From: G963422705 sp963422705
Lineage (GTDB): Bacteria; Poribacteria; WGA-4E; WGA-3G
Length of the DNA stretch: 64,000 nucleotides
NCBI GenBank assembly: GCA_963422705.1
Contig: OY730443.1
Location: forward strand, 2,542,001 to 2,606,000
Direction: 5' to 3'
Shown here: positions 43,603 to 52,094 of the stretch, in pieces
Layout of the letters: each line of letters starts with the position of its first letter
Position numbering within the stretch: the first letter of the stretch is position 1
The notes under the pieces: generated by a model
Told to the model about the DNA's origin: nothing
What the model saw: the letters and a program-made list of their open reading frames with translations, nothing else
Database searches by the model: none
Position numbers and translations under genes: made by a program

Positions 43603-44601
43603 TTAGACACCTTGTAAAGATAAGTTTTCACTGAGATGGCAAGCCACCTGAACGCCTTCTGTTACCTCCCGGAGCTGTGGAGTTTCCTGTTTGCAGATAT
43701 CGGTAGCGTAACGGCAGCGTGGGTGAAAATAACATCCCGTCGGCGGTTTGGAAGCATCTGGCACATCGCCTTCCAGGCGGATTCGTTCCCGTTTGCGCTG
43801 TGCATCTGGGTTAGGGAGTGGCACCGCGGAGATTAACGCTTCTGTGTAAGGGTGCCTCGGCGATTGATAGAGCATCTCCGCATCGCTAATTTCGACAATC
43901 TTACCGAGATACATTACCGCAACACGCTCACTGATATGTTCAACAACGCTCAGGTCATGTGCAATAAAGAGATACGATAGCTGAAATTCCTCCCGGAGTT
44001 CAGCCAACAAGTTGAGAATTTGGGCTTGAACGGAGACATCAAGTGCTGATACCGGTTCATCGGCAACGATGAGTTCCGGGCGGAGTGCTAATGCGCGTGC
44101 TATTCCGATACGTTGGCGTTGCCCGCCGCTGAAAGCGTGGGGGTAACGGCGCATATCTTGCGGTTTTAAACCGACGGATTGCAGCAATTCGGCGATTTGT
44201 TCTTGAAGCGCATTTCCTTTCGCGATGCGATTGACACGCAACGGTTCACCGACGATGTCGGCAACCGTCATACGTGGATTGAGGGAGGCGTGCGGATCTT
44301 GAAAAATCATCTGGATACGGCGACGGAGGGGCCGCATCTCCCGCTCTGTTAACTTCGCCAGCTCTATCCGTTCTTCACCGAATGTGAAGCTTCCACTTGT
44401 CGGTGGAATTAACCGAAGTAAGCATCGTCCAGTAGTGGTTTTTCCACAGCCACTTTCACCGACAAGCCCCAATGTCTCACCACGCTGAAGCTCAAAACTA
44501 ATCCCATCGACAGCTTTAACATAGCCAGTCGTGCGTTGCAGGAGTCCCTTCTGTATTGGGAAATATTTTCGAAGGTTTTGCACCTCAAGGAGTTTGCTCA
44601 T
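43603..44601 (-). CDS. oligopeptide ABC transporter ATPase, OppF type
   Basis: 332 residues. Walker A GLVGESGCGKTTT, signature FSGGQRQRIGIARAL, Walker B LIVADEPVSALD, switch His in IAHDLSVVEH. The C-terminal OppF/DppF extension contains GCYFHPRCRYATDICKQ with conserved cysteines. The opening LRKYFPIQKG is typical of the F subunit. Seven bases after the D subunit. Confidence 0.92.
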   Translation of the reverse strand: MSKLLEVQNLRKYFPIQKGLLQRTTGYVKAVDGISFELQRGETLGLVGESGCGKTTTGRCLLRLIPPTSGSFTFGEERIELAKLTEREMRPLRRRIQMIFQDPHASLNPRMTVADIVGEPLRVNRIAKGNALQEQIAELLQSVGLKPQDMRRYPHAFSGGQRQRIGIARALALRPELIVADEPVSALDVSVQAQILNLLAELREEFQLSYLFIAHDLSVVEHISERVAVMYLGKIVEISDAEMLYQSPRHPYTEALISAVPLPNPDAQRKRERIRLEGDVPDASKPPTGCYFHPRCRYATDICKQETPQLREVTEGVQVACHLSENLSLQGV

Positions 44602-44608
44602 AGGTAGG

Positions 44609-45661
44609 TTATCCGTGTAGCCAGCACCTCACGGTGTGTCTCTCATGTTTTTCATTCTGTCCATTTTCAACTTCGATGAGTACCGGCATCTGTTCACATT
44701 CGGGCGTCCGCGCGGGGCATCGAGGTGCGAAGGAACATCCGGTAGGAAGTGCTAACGGATGTGGTACTGTTCCGGGAATAGGACGCAAGGTTTTTTGGGC
44801 GGTTCCCCCGAGTACAGGGATGGACTTGAGTAAGCCTTGCGTGTACGGATGCAGCGGGTTATAGAAAATATCATCAACGTTTCCTTTCTCCACAACGCGC
44901 CCGGCATACATGACAACGACTTCATCAGCGAGTTCCGCGATGACACCGAGGTCATGAGTAATCAGCATAATTGCCATTCCCATCTCCGCCTGGAGTTCCT
45001 GCATCAGGGCTAGCACTTGTGCTTGAATCGTAACGTCCAATGCGGTTGTCGGTTCATCTGCGATGAGTAAAGTGGGGGTGCAACAGAGCGCCATGGCAAT
45101 CATCACGCGTTGGCGCATCCCGCCGGAGAGTTGGTGCGGATATTCATCGACGCGCTGTGCAGGAGCGGGGATTCCGACGCGAACAAGCATCTCAATAGCG
45201 CGTTCGCGCGCTGTTTTTTTGTTGACGCGCTGGTGTAAAATAATTGCTTCTGCAATCTGATTCCCAACGGTATAGACAGGGTTGAGGGATGTCATCGGCT
45301 CTTGAAAAATGATGGCTATCTCGTTGCCTCGGATTTGACGCATCAATTCGCTTTTCGGGGACACTTGCGCAATATCGAGAGGGGGCTGACTACCGTCGCG
45401 ATAAAACTGGAGTTCACCTGCTTCAATACGCCCCGGTGATGGAACGAGTTGGAGTAATGAGAGTCCAGTAATGCTTTTTCCACAGCCGCTTTCTCCAACG
45501 ACACCGACGGTTTGCCCACGAGCAATCGTGAAACTAACATCGTTAACGGCATTTACAATGCCATCATCTGTTGGGAAGACAGTCTTTAATCCCGAAATTT
45601 CCAGTAACGGCGCTTCATTTTGTGCTGCGTTATGTTCTAGGGTTGCGATGCTGTTTTTCAT
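44609..45661 (-). CDS. oligopeptide ABC transporter ATPase, OppD type
   Basis: 350 residues. LKTVFPTDDGIVNAVNDVSF, Walker A GVVGESGCGKSIT, signature LSGGMRQRVMIAMAL, Walker B LLIADEPTTALD, and the Cys-containing C-terminus GCSFAPRCPARTPECEQ. First gene of the D-F-A-B-C-SDR transcript; a good promoter lies about 40 bases upstream of the ATG. Confidence 0.92.
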   Translation of the reverse strand: MKNSIATLEHNAAQNEAPLLEISGLKTVFPTDDGIVNAVNDVSFTIARGQTVGVVGESGCGKSITGLSLLQLVPSPGRIEAGELQFYRDGSQPPLDIAQVSPKSELMRQIRGNEIAIIFQEPMTSLNPVYTVGNQIAEAIILHQRVNKKTARERAIEMLVRVGIPAPAQRVDEYPHQLSGGMRQRVMIAMALCCTPTLLIADEPTTALDVTIQAQVLALMQELQAEMGMAIMLITHDLGVIAELADEVVVMYAGRVVEKGNVDDIFYNPLHPYTQGLLKSIPVLGGTAQKTLRPIPGTVPHPLALPTGCSFAPRCPARTPECEQMPVLIEVENGQNEKHERHTVRCWLHG

Positions 45662-45707
45662 CTATACTGTTTAGAATGCTTAATCCTGTTTATTGGAAAT
45701 TGAGATA

Positions 45708-45736
45708 ATTGTATATGAAAAACAATTTTTCGTCAA
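45708..45736 (-). promoter_or_regulatory. promoter of the oligopeptide transporter operon
   Basis: Minus strand: TTGACG (45736-45731), 17-base spacer, TACAAT (45713-45708). Predicted start near 45701. An A/T-rich stretch follows upstream. Strong candidate for the operon promoter. Confidence 0.7.
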
Positions 45737-45759
45737 TTTTTTTTTAGAAAAGTTATCGT

Positions 45760-45870
45760 CATTCCGTTTTGAACATGTTATCAGCCTGGTGAAGGAGGGC
45801 ACGTTTATGGGCTATCTACTACCGGGGAATGCGACTTCGCACACATTTTTAATGAAAAACGAAATCGCCT
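45760..45870. repeat. dispersed intergenic repeat, copy 1
   Basis: Contains GTCATTCCGTTTTGAACATG near its left edge, also seen with few changes at 17659-17682, and AAACGAAATCGCC near its right edge, also at 47605-47617. It includes a 21-codon frame (45810-45872) with GAAGGAGG before its ATG: MGYLLPGNATSHTFLMKNEI. The same residues, roughly PxGxxxSxxxLxKNEIA, can be read in the copy at 47.5 kb, which is probably shared DNA rather than a protein. Confidence 0.4.
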
Positions 45871-46103
45871 AAAAAAGGGGATTCAGTAAAAACGTGTTAT
45901 TGTTTCTGATAGATTGGATTGAAATAAGCTTCGGGACGTGGCATGAACGAAGCTGCCAATGCGCAAGAGACAATAGACGATTTTATGATGGTGAGCTTAA
46001 AATATCATCGCCCGTTTGCAAGGTTATTTTTTTAGAGGTAATGAAAAATCAGGCAGCTACTGAATTGGTTTGGTGTAGCAGCCGCAGCACTTAACAACTG
46101 CGG

Positions 46104-46808
46104 CTACAACCCTGTTTTGATGTGATTCCAAAACACCGTCAATTTTTGGTTTACAGCAATTGTACTGAGGGTGTTGACGGTTTCAATATGAGGGAGCTGT
46201 AAATTGCGGGCTTGAATCCATTTCGACTTTTCAGTATCAGCACCGCGGGGGCGCCACATATCATCGGTATGAGAAATGTTTACCTCGTGGTGACGTTTGG
46301 GATGGATGATATCTATCGTAACTGCAGCGGGTTCTGTTTTAGTGCCTTTAATCACCGCCCAAGGCGCGGGGGATATCTTGACGTTTCGAAGACTTGCCTC
46401 TTCCATGGCAGTCAAACCGAAGTCGTGTCCCGGTTGAGTCGTGAAGAACACCAATTTCACGATGGAACCAGAGGCAATGAGATAAAAGAGCAGCGCAATG
46501 ACATTGACAAATTTAGGCGACAACGCGAGCTTCAATCCGCTGAGGCACCAGGCAAAGGGATTGGCAAAAAGGGCGACATGTTGACGTTTATCGAGACGCC
46601 GAATGCCCTGCTGAATTTTACCGACGAGTGCCGGCGGCGGTACAGGTGCTTCTAAATTCTCTAACACGGTTGCTGTATGCCACAACGCCTCATATTCTAA
46701 CTGACACGCAGTACAAGTACGCAAATGTTGCAGAGAAGAACCCTTCATCGTAGAACCTTGACGATGTAAGCCCAGATTTTTACGAGTCTGTTCACAATTC
46801 ATTTTCAT
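46104..46808 (-). CDS. anti-sigma factor-like membrane protein with zinc-finger motif
   Basis: 234 residues. The N-terminal anti-sigma zinc-binding pattern is visible: NCEQTRKNLG and QHLRTCTACQLEYEAL (His-x3-Cys-x2-Cys). One membrane segment near 120-138 (FVNVIALLFYLIASGSIVKL) is followed by an outer domain of about 95 residues without a recognised fold. It lies 67 bases downstream of the ECF sigma gene on the same strand, as expected for its regulator: it would hold the sigma factor at the membrane until a signal releases it. Confidence 0.78.
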   Translation of the reverse strand: MKMNCEQTRKNLGLHRQGSTMKGSSLQHLRTCTACQLEYEALWHTATVLENLEAPVPPPALVGKIQQGIRRLDKRQHVALFANPFAWCLSGLKLALSPKFVNVIALLFYLIASGSIVKLVFFTTQPGHDFGLTAMEEASLRNVKISPAPWAVIKGTKTEPAAVTIDIIHPKRHHEVNISHTDDMWRPRGADTEKSKWIQARNLQLPHIETVNTLSTIAVNQKLTVFWNHIKTGL

Positions 46809-46875
46809 TTTCCATTTTGAAATACTTAGGTGTGTAGCCCCGGAGTTTGCTCCGCTTCGTTAATATTGAAATTTC

Positions 46876-47433
46876 TCAAAGATAGTATTTGCTCAACCTC
46901 GTTTTGAGATTTTTCAAAGCTTGATTCAAGCGCGAGGCAACGGTTCCCTCTGAACAGTTTAAAACTTCAGCGATTTCCCGGTATTTGAGATGTTGCATGT
47001 AGAATAACGTAACAACCGTGCGTTGCTTAGCCGGTAATCGATTAATGGCATCCTGAACAATCTGGTTTCGCTCTTTTTTTAGCATTATCCGTTCAGGTGA
47101 ATGCTCTTCAGAGGCGACGCCGCGAATGCCCATTTCATCGGTGTAGCCCACGAGCGTACGTTCACGGGATTGCCCTTTTCGAATATACTGTTGGCAGGTA
47201 TTGATTCCAATTCGATACAGCCAGGTTCCAAACTGTGATTGAAATTGGAAGGATTGAATCGACTTGTATGCCTCCAAAAAAGTTTCCTGAGTCGCATCGG
47301 CAGCATCTTCGGTGTTGCCGAGTATCCGGTACGCGAGTCCATAAATTTTTGTATGGTGGCGATTAACCAATTCGTTGAAGGCTTCAGCATCACCCTCTAC
47401 GGTTTTATGCACGTAAACATCATCGGGTATCAT
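46876..47433 (-). CDS. ECF-type RNA polymerase sigma factor
   Basis: 185 residues. Region 2: FNELVNRHHTKIYGLAYRIL, then DAADATQETFLEAYKSIQSF and FGTWLYRIGINTCQQYIRKG. Region 4: RLPAKQRTVVTLFYMQHLKY, REIAEVLNCSEGTVASRLNQ, ALKNLKTRL. Region 3 is absent, which defines the group. Family knowledge: directs RNA polymerase to a small regulon in response to envelope or other stress; its targets cannot be named. An anti-sigma gene follows. Confidence 0.9.
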   Translation of the reverse strand: MIPDDVYVHKTVEGDAEAFNELVNRHHTKIYGLAYRILGNTEDAADATQETFLEAYKSIQSFQFQSQFGTWLYRIGINTCQQYIRKGQSRERTLVGYTDEMGIRGVASEEHSPERIMLKKERNQIVQDAINRLPAKQRTVVTLFYMQHLKYREIAEVLNCSEGTVASRLNQALKNLKTRLSKYYL

Positions 47434-47529
47434 TATTAAGTCTGTGTCCTTACCTTGATTCCATTGTTAATAAGTTAGTTGTATCAATGATAACATGTTC
47501 TTCATTTTTTTGAAAAAGGTGTGCGCGAT

Positions 47530-47617
47530 TTGGGCCAAGCGAAAATCTAAGAGGAGGAGCTCTCCTCCCGGCGGGTGCGATGTCGCGCGTATCTTTAAGA
47601 AAAAACGAAATCGCCCG
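47530..47617. repeat. dispersed intergenic repeat, copy 2
   Basis: Shares GCGAAAATCTAAG with 49.8 kb and the AAACGAAATCGCC edge with 45.8 kb. It contains GAGCTCTCCTCC and related short palindromic blocks. Lies between the sigma gene and the HEAT-like gene. Confidence 0.4.
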
Positions 47618-47633
47618 CACGGGAAGAGGGTGT

Positions 47634-48173
47634 CTATTGGCAATTTTCACAGGTTAACCCGAACCGCTTTGTTCCATCCACGTCAAATTCAGTTTCGTAA
47701 TCGTATGTAACGGATATGTTCTTCTTCCCACACCAATCGCATTTTCCAGAAAAATAGTCTGCTTTCAGCCCGAGGAGCGCGGTTTTTTGCTCTGCTACTT
47801 CTCGGGTGGCGGCGATAAGCCCGATTGCACGTTTGCGCAATTTTTCGTCATTCTCTTCCTTCACGATTTTTTGAAGGAGTGGTTGCATCCGCGGCTCATT
47901 TGGATTCCCACCATCCTCAAGTGTATGCCAGGCTGCTTGACGTACCCGCAAATCCGCGTCCACCAGGCCCTTGTATAATGCTACCCAGACTTTGTCAATT
48001 CGTTTTCGGACGTGACATGGACAGAGGTGCTCCATCGCTATCACCCGTTCATCGGGATTCTTGGAATAGGCGAGTGAAAGGTAATATTCCACCTCATTGC
48101 CGCGTAACCGTTCTTCCCGCCGACGATGTGCTTTTTTCTGATATTTGTTCATCCCTGTCAACTTCTTTTTCAT
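47634..48173 (-). CDS. HEAT-repeat-like protein with C-terminal zinc ribbon
   Basis: 179 residues from ATG 48173 (AAGGAGG six bases upstream; the frame is open further up without such a site). Basic start (MNKYQKKAHRRREERLRGNE). Helical repeats follow: YSKNPDERVIAMEHLCPC, DADLRVRQAAWHTLEDGG, NDEKLRKRAIGLIAATREVA. The C-terminal CDWCGKK ... LTCENCQ is a four-Cys ribbon. Probably a protein- or nucleic-acid-binding adaptor; no precise family. Follows pepP by 87 bases on the same strand. Confidence 0.68.
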   Translation of the reverse strand: MKKKLTGMNKYQKKAHRRREERLRGNEVEYYLSLAYSKNPDERVIAMEHLCPCHVRKRIDKVWVALYKGLVDADLRVRQAAWHTLEDGGNPNEPRMQPLLQKIVKEENDEKLRKRAIGLIAATREVAEQKTALLGLKADYFSGKCDWCGKKNISVTYDYETEFDVDGTKRFGLTCENCQ

Positions 48174-48260
48174 CTGTTCCTCCTTAAGCAAAGTATGCGA
48201 TTTTATCTGCATTCTCTCGAATTTCTTTGTAGAAAAACAGGGGGAAGTGCTTTCTATCAC

Positions 48261-49565
48261 TTATTTGTGCTGGCGCACAAACTGTTCAACGGCATCAATT
48301 TCTTTTGGGACACTATCCGTTAAGACTTCACACCCGGATTCTGTGACAAGGATATCATCTTCAATTCGCACACCAATGCCGCGATATTTAGGGTTTCCCT
48401 TTTCGCTGTCGGCGGCAACGTAAATCCCGGGCTCAATTGTCATTACCATTCCCGGTTGAAAGGTTTTAAAATCGCCATTGGGTTGGTGTACACAATTGAC
48501 ATCGTGTACATCCAAACCGAGCATGTGCCCGACTCGGTACATGTAAAACTCCTCGTACGCCCTTTTCTTCACTAATTTCTGTTTTTTCCCCTTTAAGAGT
48601 CCGATACGAATCAACCCATCTGTCAAAAAGTCGATGGATTTTTGGTGCGGTTCATCAATAGAGGCGCCGGGGCGTATGGTATCAATAATAGCGTATTGGG
48701 CTTCAAGTACGAGTTGATAAATCTCCCGTTGGGCATCGGTAAAGGTACCGCTTGCGGGAAAAGTGCGTGTAACGTCGCCGCAGTACCGTTGGTATTCTGC
48801 GCCTGCATCTATGAGCACAAGACTGTCATCGGCGATTTGGCAGTCGTTGGTAACATAGTGAAGCGTAGTCGCGTTCGCACCGCCAGCGACAATGGTTGGG
48901 AAGGCTGTACCATTTGCACCGTTCCGCCGAAATGTGGCATCAACGATTGCTTCTAACTCGTATTCATACATTCCTGGGCGGACTGCCTGCATTGCTGCCA
49001 AGTGCCCGGCTGCTGTAACCTGCGTTGCCGTGCGAATACGTCGCAGCTCCTCGTCATTTTTGGTGAGGCGCAGTTCACTGAGAATTGGGGCCGGATCAAG
49101 GAGTGTAGAAATCCCTTTACCACTGCGAATCTTTGTTTTAACGGATGCTGTGAATAAGGATAGAATTCCCGTGTCAATCTCTTCATTTGAACCAAGGGTA
49201 TAGTACAGTCTGTCGGCATCCGTGAGGTATTTCCCAATTTCCTTCCAAAATGCATCTATGGGGTATGCCTTATCTGCACCATACTGTACGCAAGCATTGT
49301 GGACACCGACACGGTTTCCGTACCAAATTTCTGATTGTTTGTCTTTAGGGCGAACAAACAAAACGTATTGATGCTTCGGATGTTCCGGAGCAATGACGCA
49401 AATCGCCTCCGGTTCTTCAAATCCTGTTAGGTAATAAAAGTTGGGGGTTGGACAATAGGTATATTCCGTATCGTGGTTTCGCATGGCAGGCGGTGTGCTC
49501 GCGAAGATAGCGACGCTACGCGCTTCCATTTTCTCAATGAACGTTTGGCGATTCTGTTTGTGCAA
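48261..49565 (-). CDS. pepP: Xaa-Pro aminopeptidase, M24 family
   Basis: 434 residues from TTG 49565 (AGGAG seven bases upstream). The N-terminal AMP_N domain (TPNFYYLTGFEEPEAICVIA) is followed by the pita-bread catalytic domain. Metal ligands: Asp in SLVLIDAGAEY, Asp in GDVTRTFPASG, His in YRVGHMLGLDVHD, Glu in MTIEPGIYV, Glu in GVRIEDDILVT. Family knowledge: removes N-terminal residues preceding proline with two Mn ions; cytoplasmic. It has its own promoter. Confidence 0.92.
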   Translation of the reverse strand: MHKQNRQTFIEKMEARSVAIFASTPPAMRNHDTEYTYCPTPNFYYLTGFEEPEAICVIAPEHPKHQYVLFVRPKDKQSEIWYGNRVGVHNACVQYGADKAYPIDAFWKEIGKYLTDADRLYYTLGSNEEIDTGILSLFTASVKTKIRSGKGISTLLDPAPILSELRLTKNDEELRRIRTATQVTAAGHLAAMQAVRPGMYEYELEAIVDATFRRNGANGTAFPTIVAGGANATTLHYVTNDCQIADDSLVLIDAGAEYQRYCGDVTRTFPASGTFTDAQREIYQLVLEAQYAIIDTIRPGASIDEPHQKSIDFLTDGLIRIGLLKGKKQKLVKKRAYEEFYMYRVGHMLGLDVHDVNCVHQPNGDFKTFQPGMVMTIEPGIYVAADSEKGNPKYRGIGVRIEDDILVTESGCEVLTDSVPKEIDAVEQFVRQHK

Positions 49566-49696
49566 TGCTTTTCTCCTGTAAAATGAGAACCGATTCTCTA
49601 CCTAATACATCAACACCCGCGCTCCATTTTCGTGAAGCCTTCATACCCGCCGGTTATCCGAAGGTGCCTTGAAACGATTTATGGAGGCTATTACGT

Positions 49697-49725
49697 ATCG
49701 TATGATAAAAGAGAAAAAAAGTCAA
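49697..49725 (-). promoter_or_regulatory. promoter of pepP
   Basis: Minus strand: TTGACT (49725-49720), 17-base spacer, TACGAT (49702-49697). Start near 49690, leaving a leader of about 125 bases. Confidence 0.65.
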
Positions 49726-49754
49726 GTTAAAATTGTTTTGTAAGCAGCATCATT

Positions 49755-49850
49755 CAATTTTCGACACTTTCATTGATGGACGTTGGGCAACGCGAAAATC
49801 TAAGCGGAGCACCTTGTCCACCGGAGTATCTTTCGACTGTATTTTTAAGG
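49755..49850. repeat. dispersed intergenic repeat, copy 3
   Basis: Contains TTTCGACACTTTC (also near 61145), then GGGCAACGCGAAAATCTAAG (compare 47.53 kb). Intergenic between the divergent pepP and rpiA genes. Confidence 0.4.
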
Positions 49851-49889
49851 GTGACGGAGAGATAGTGCCGGCTAGCGGGCACGGCCGGC

Positions 49890-49919
49890 TTGATTGCAAA
49901 ACACATTTTCTGATAGACT
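49890..49919 (+). promoter_or_regulatory. putative promoter of rpiA
   Basis: TTGATT (49890-49895), 18-base spacer, TAGACT (49914-49919). The predicted start falls a few bases before the ATG at 49930, so the leader would be very short. Confidence 0.4.
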
Positions 49920-49929
49920 TACAGGTGTT

Positions 49930-50610
49930 ATGAATATTGAATACCAAAAAAAAATTGCTGCCGAAAAAGCGACAGAGGAAATCCAATCCGGAATGATTGT
50001 CGGCTTAGGCACCGGTTCTACCGTCTACTACGCGCTCTTGAAGCTTGGAAAGATGGTAAAAACGGGTTTAGACATCATTGGCATCCCGACTTCCGCCTGC
50101 ACCGAAAAAATCGCTACGGCGCAGGGAATTCCGCTTTCAACACTCGCCGTGCATCCGACAATTGATTTGACAATCGATGGCGCCGATGAAGTTGATGCAG
50201 ACTTCAACCTGATTAAAGGGGGCGGTGCGGCGTTAGTTCGCGAAAAGATTATCGCTAACGTCTCTAAACGGATACTTATTGTCGTTGATGAAACCAAATA
50301 CGCCGACATACTTGGGACAACTTTTGCGCTACCGGTGGAGATTGTGCGATTTGGTTGGCAGGTTACACAGCAAGCTGTTAACCGGTTCAGTGGAAATTCA
50401 CTGTTGCGTTATACCGGGCAGCATCCAGTGATTACTGATAATGGGAACTATATCCTTGATTGCCACTTCGATGGCATTGCAGAGCCCGCACGGATGGAGT
50501 CGCAACTGAACAATATACCGGGGGTTGTGGAAAATGGGATTTTCGTGAATCGTGCCGACAAAATTATTATCGGAACCTCTACAAGCCTCCGGTATATGGA
50601 GAAAAATTAA
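49930..50610 (+). CDS. rpiA: ribose-5-phosphate isomerase A
   Basis: 226 residues from ATG 49930. Family motifs: IVGLGTGSTVYYAL, DLTIDGADEVDADFNLIKGG, GAALVREKII, DETKYADILG. It interconverts ribose 5-phosphate and ribulose 5-phosphate in the pentose phosphate pathway; the Asp/Lys residues in DGADEVD and KGGGAALVREK are the conserved catalytic region. Its stop overlaps the start of the next gene (TAATG). Confidence 0.94.
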   Translation: MNIEYQKKIAAEKATEEIQSGMIVGLGTGSTVYYALLKLGKMVKTGLDIIGIPTSACTEKIATAQGIPLSTLAVHPTIDLTIDGADEVDADFNLIKGGGAALVREKIIANVSKRILIVVDETKYADILGTTFALPVEIVRFGWQVTQQAVNRFSGNSLLRYTGQHPVITDNGNYILDCHFDGIAEPARMESQLNNIPGVVENGIFVNRADKIIIGTSTSLRYMEKN

Positions 50611-51509
50611 TGTTATTTTACCAGCGGATGCGGATATCACAACCGAATTTCCCGCTTTGCTCCGTGATAAGAATCTGTTTTCTACTGTTAGTTTGTCCGT
50701 CTATTCCAACCCCCGTTATGGCGCAGAAGTTTACAGAGAGTGGGTTGATGAATATTCCGACGGGAGCAGGGCTAGAACACGGAAAATTCGGCGTAGGGAT
50801 GCACATCGGCTTTCAGCACGCCTCACAATTGCAGCATGACGTAGTTGTCAGGAATGTGCGGGATGAGGTAGGACTTCGTCTTAATTTTGGTATGTTTGAT
50901 AGGGGTGAGATTGGATTATCCCACCTGTGGTATGAACCTATTCAGCCCACTCGAACCCTCTTACAGCGGCGTGGAGAGAGTTTATTATTCACTCATCTGA
51001 AGATTCAACTTTTAAAGGAGAAGGAATCGGGGTTAATGCCGAGTGTAGCTTTCGGGTTTGATAACTTCGAGGTGGGTGCAGATACTGTTATTGAATTAAA
51101 AAACCGAGCTGTAAATGACGGGGCTGCTTTCCTTGTTGTGAGTAAAACGTTTAATCTTCCGCGAATTCACCTGATTTCAGGGCATATCGGATTTGGCACG
51201 GCCCGTTTTACGTTCGGCGACTTCCCTATTGGGTTTTTTGGAGGGGTGAGTACCGAATTCCATCCCGCCTTCGCACGCGGCGATATCGCGTTAAGTATAG
51301 AGTTCGACGGCGTTGGTGTCAATACTGCAATGCGACATACCGCCGCTAGTGGTTTTCAGACTGCAGTCGGCATTGAAAGAGTGAACACACCTAAAGCGCT
51401 TCGCTATTCAGTATCCGTTTCTTGGACAAACGAGCGTATGATGGAACAGATTGCAGAGACAAAGCGGTTAATCGTACAAAGCGCATCCCAATTGGAGTCG
51501 TCGAGGTAA
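50610..51509 (+). CDS. secreted outer-membrane beta-barrel protein, YjbH-like
   Basis: 299 residues from ATG 50610 (GGAG eight bases upstream), coupled to rpiA. Signal region ending PSIPTPVMAQK. The mature start SGLMNIPTGAGLEHGKFGVG resembles the opening of YjbH/outer-membrane porin-like barrels. Alternating strands follow (GLRLNFGMFDRGEIGLSHLW, LISGHIGFGTARFTFGDFPI). A helix at the end (QIAETKRLIVQSASQLES) is unusual for a barrel. After the stop an open frame in another register continues for 35 codons (VEVSPDSSQVRQQEVKAAVT ...), so the true C-terminus may be longer if a base is missing. Confidence 0.68.
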   Translation: MLFYQRMRISQPNFPLCSVIRICFLLLVCPSIPTPVMAQKFTESGLMNIPTGAGLEHGKFGVGMHIGFQHASQLQHDVVVRNVRDEVGLRLNFGMFDRGEIGLSHLWYEPIQPTRTLLQRRGESLLFTHLKIQLLKEKESGLMPSVAFGFDNFEVGADTVIELKNRAVNDGAAFLVVSKTFNLPRIHLISGHIGFGTARFTFGDFPIGFFGGVSTEFHPAFARGDIALSIEFDGVGVNTAMRHTAASGFQTAVGIERVNTPKALRYSVSVSWTNERMMEQIAETKRLIVQSASQLESSR

Positions 51510-51666
51510 GCCCTGATTCCTCACAGGTACGTCAGCAGGAAGTGAAAGCCGCCGTGACAGGTACCGTTCGCGCCTCAAAAGTAGAGGTTTGCAAAATGGT
51601 ATCAAAGGTGTAGGGGGCTGCGATAAGAAGGGACATGCCTCGGATGCAGCGGGGTTGCTACATCGG

Positions 51667-51726
51667 TTAGAACCGTCTACCGTTCTATCGGGGGACTGTG
51701 ACGAATAGAACCATATGCCGTTCTAA
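51667..51726. repeat. two tandem palindromes TAGAAC-N8-GTTCTA
   Basis: TTAGAAC-N8-GTTCTAT at 51667-51688 and ATAGAAC-N8-GTTCTAA at 51705-51726, centre to centre 38 bases. The whole block is also a larger inverted repeat, so it can fold as one cruciform. It lies about 100 bases before a strong promoter; possible operator pair or hairpin terminator of the preceding gene (a T7 run follows at 51732). Confidence 0.5.
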
Positions 51727-51826
51727 CGGAAAACCGAGTTTTTTTATCATAACGTTGCTTTTTTGTTAACGATTTTCAGAGAATTATGAAACAAAGATGA
51801 GACAAGAGTGGTATGAGGCCTCTCTA

Positions 51827-51855
51827 TTGACTTTTTACTTGGGATATGTTATAAT
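51827..51855 (+). promoter_or_regulatory. strong promoter of the LRR gene pair
   Basis: TTGACT (51827-51832), 17-base spacer, TATAAT (51850-51855). Start near 51862, leader about 233 bases to the ATG at 52095, with a small frame inside it. Confidence 0.75.
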
Positions 51856-51877
51856 ACGGAGCAGAACGGAACAGCAG

Positions 51878-52002
51878 ATGAATCAAGAAAAGTTTGAAGA
51901 ACGCCTGTTAATCGACGCTTTGAGATAGGTGAGCAGATGTCGTCTATGGAAAACAGGCTTTCATCGCTTGAGCAAGGCGATGGTATGGTTCCGCTAGAAT
52001 GA
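51878..52002 (+). pseudogene. small open frame in the leader, broken by one base
   Basis: ATG 51878 reads MNQEKFEERL, then a stop. The neighbouring register continues NRRFEIGEQMSSMENRLSSL then EQGDGMVPLE to TGA at 52002. Together about 41 charged residues with coiled-coil character. It could be a small protein gene decayed by one base or a sequencing error. Confidence 0.35.
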
Positions 52003-52094
52003 GAACGGCATTTTGATGAAACACAAACAGAACTTCACATCTGAACTTAACGCAATTATCGAAAAACAATTATTCGCAAATAAGGGAGACACTC

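Noticed and set aside
45894..46094. 66-codon frame between the transporter and sigma loci
   Set aside because: No ribosome-binding site, no domain; lies next to repeat DNA.
46212..46655. 147-codon plus-strand frame
   Set aside because: Antisense to the anti-sigma gene, which has a clear zinc-finger and operon context.
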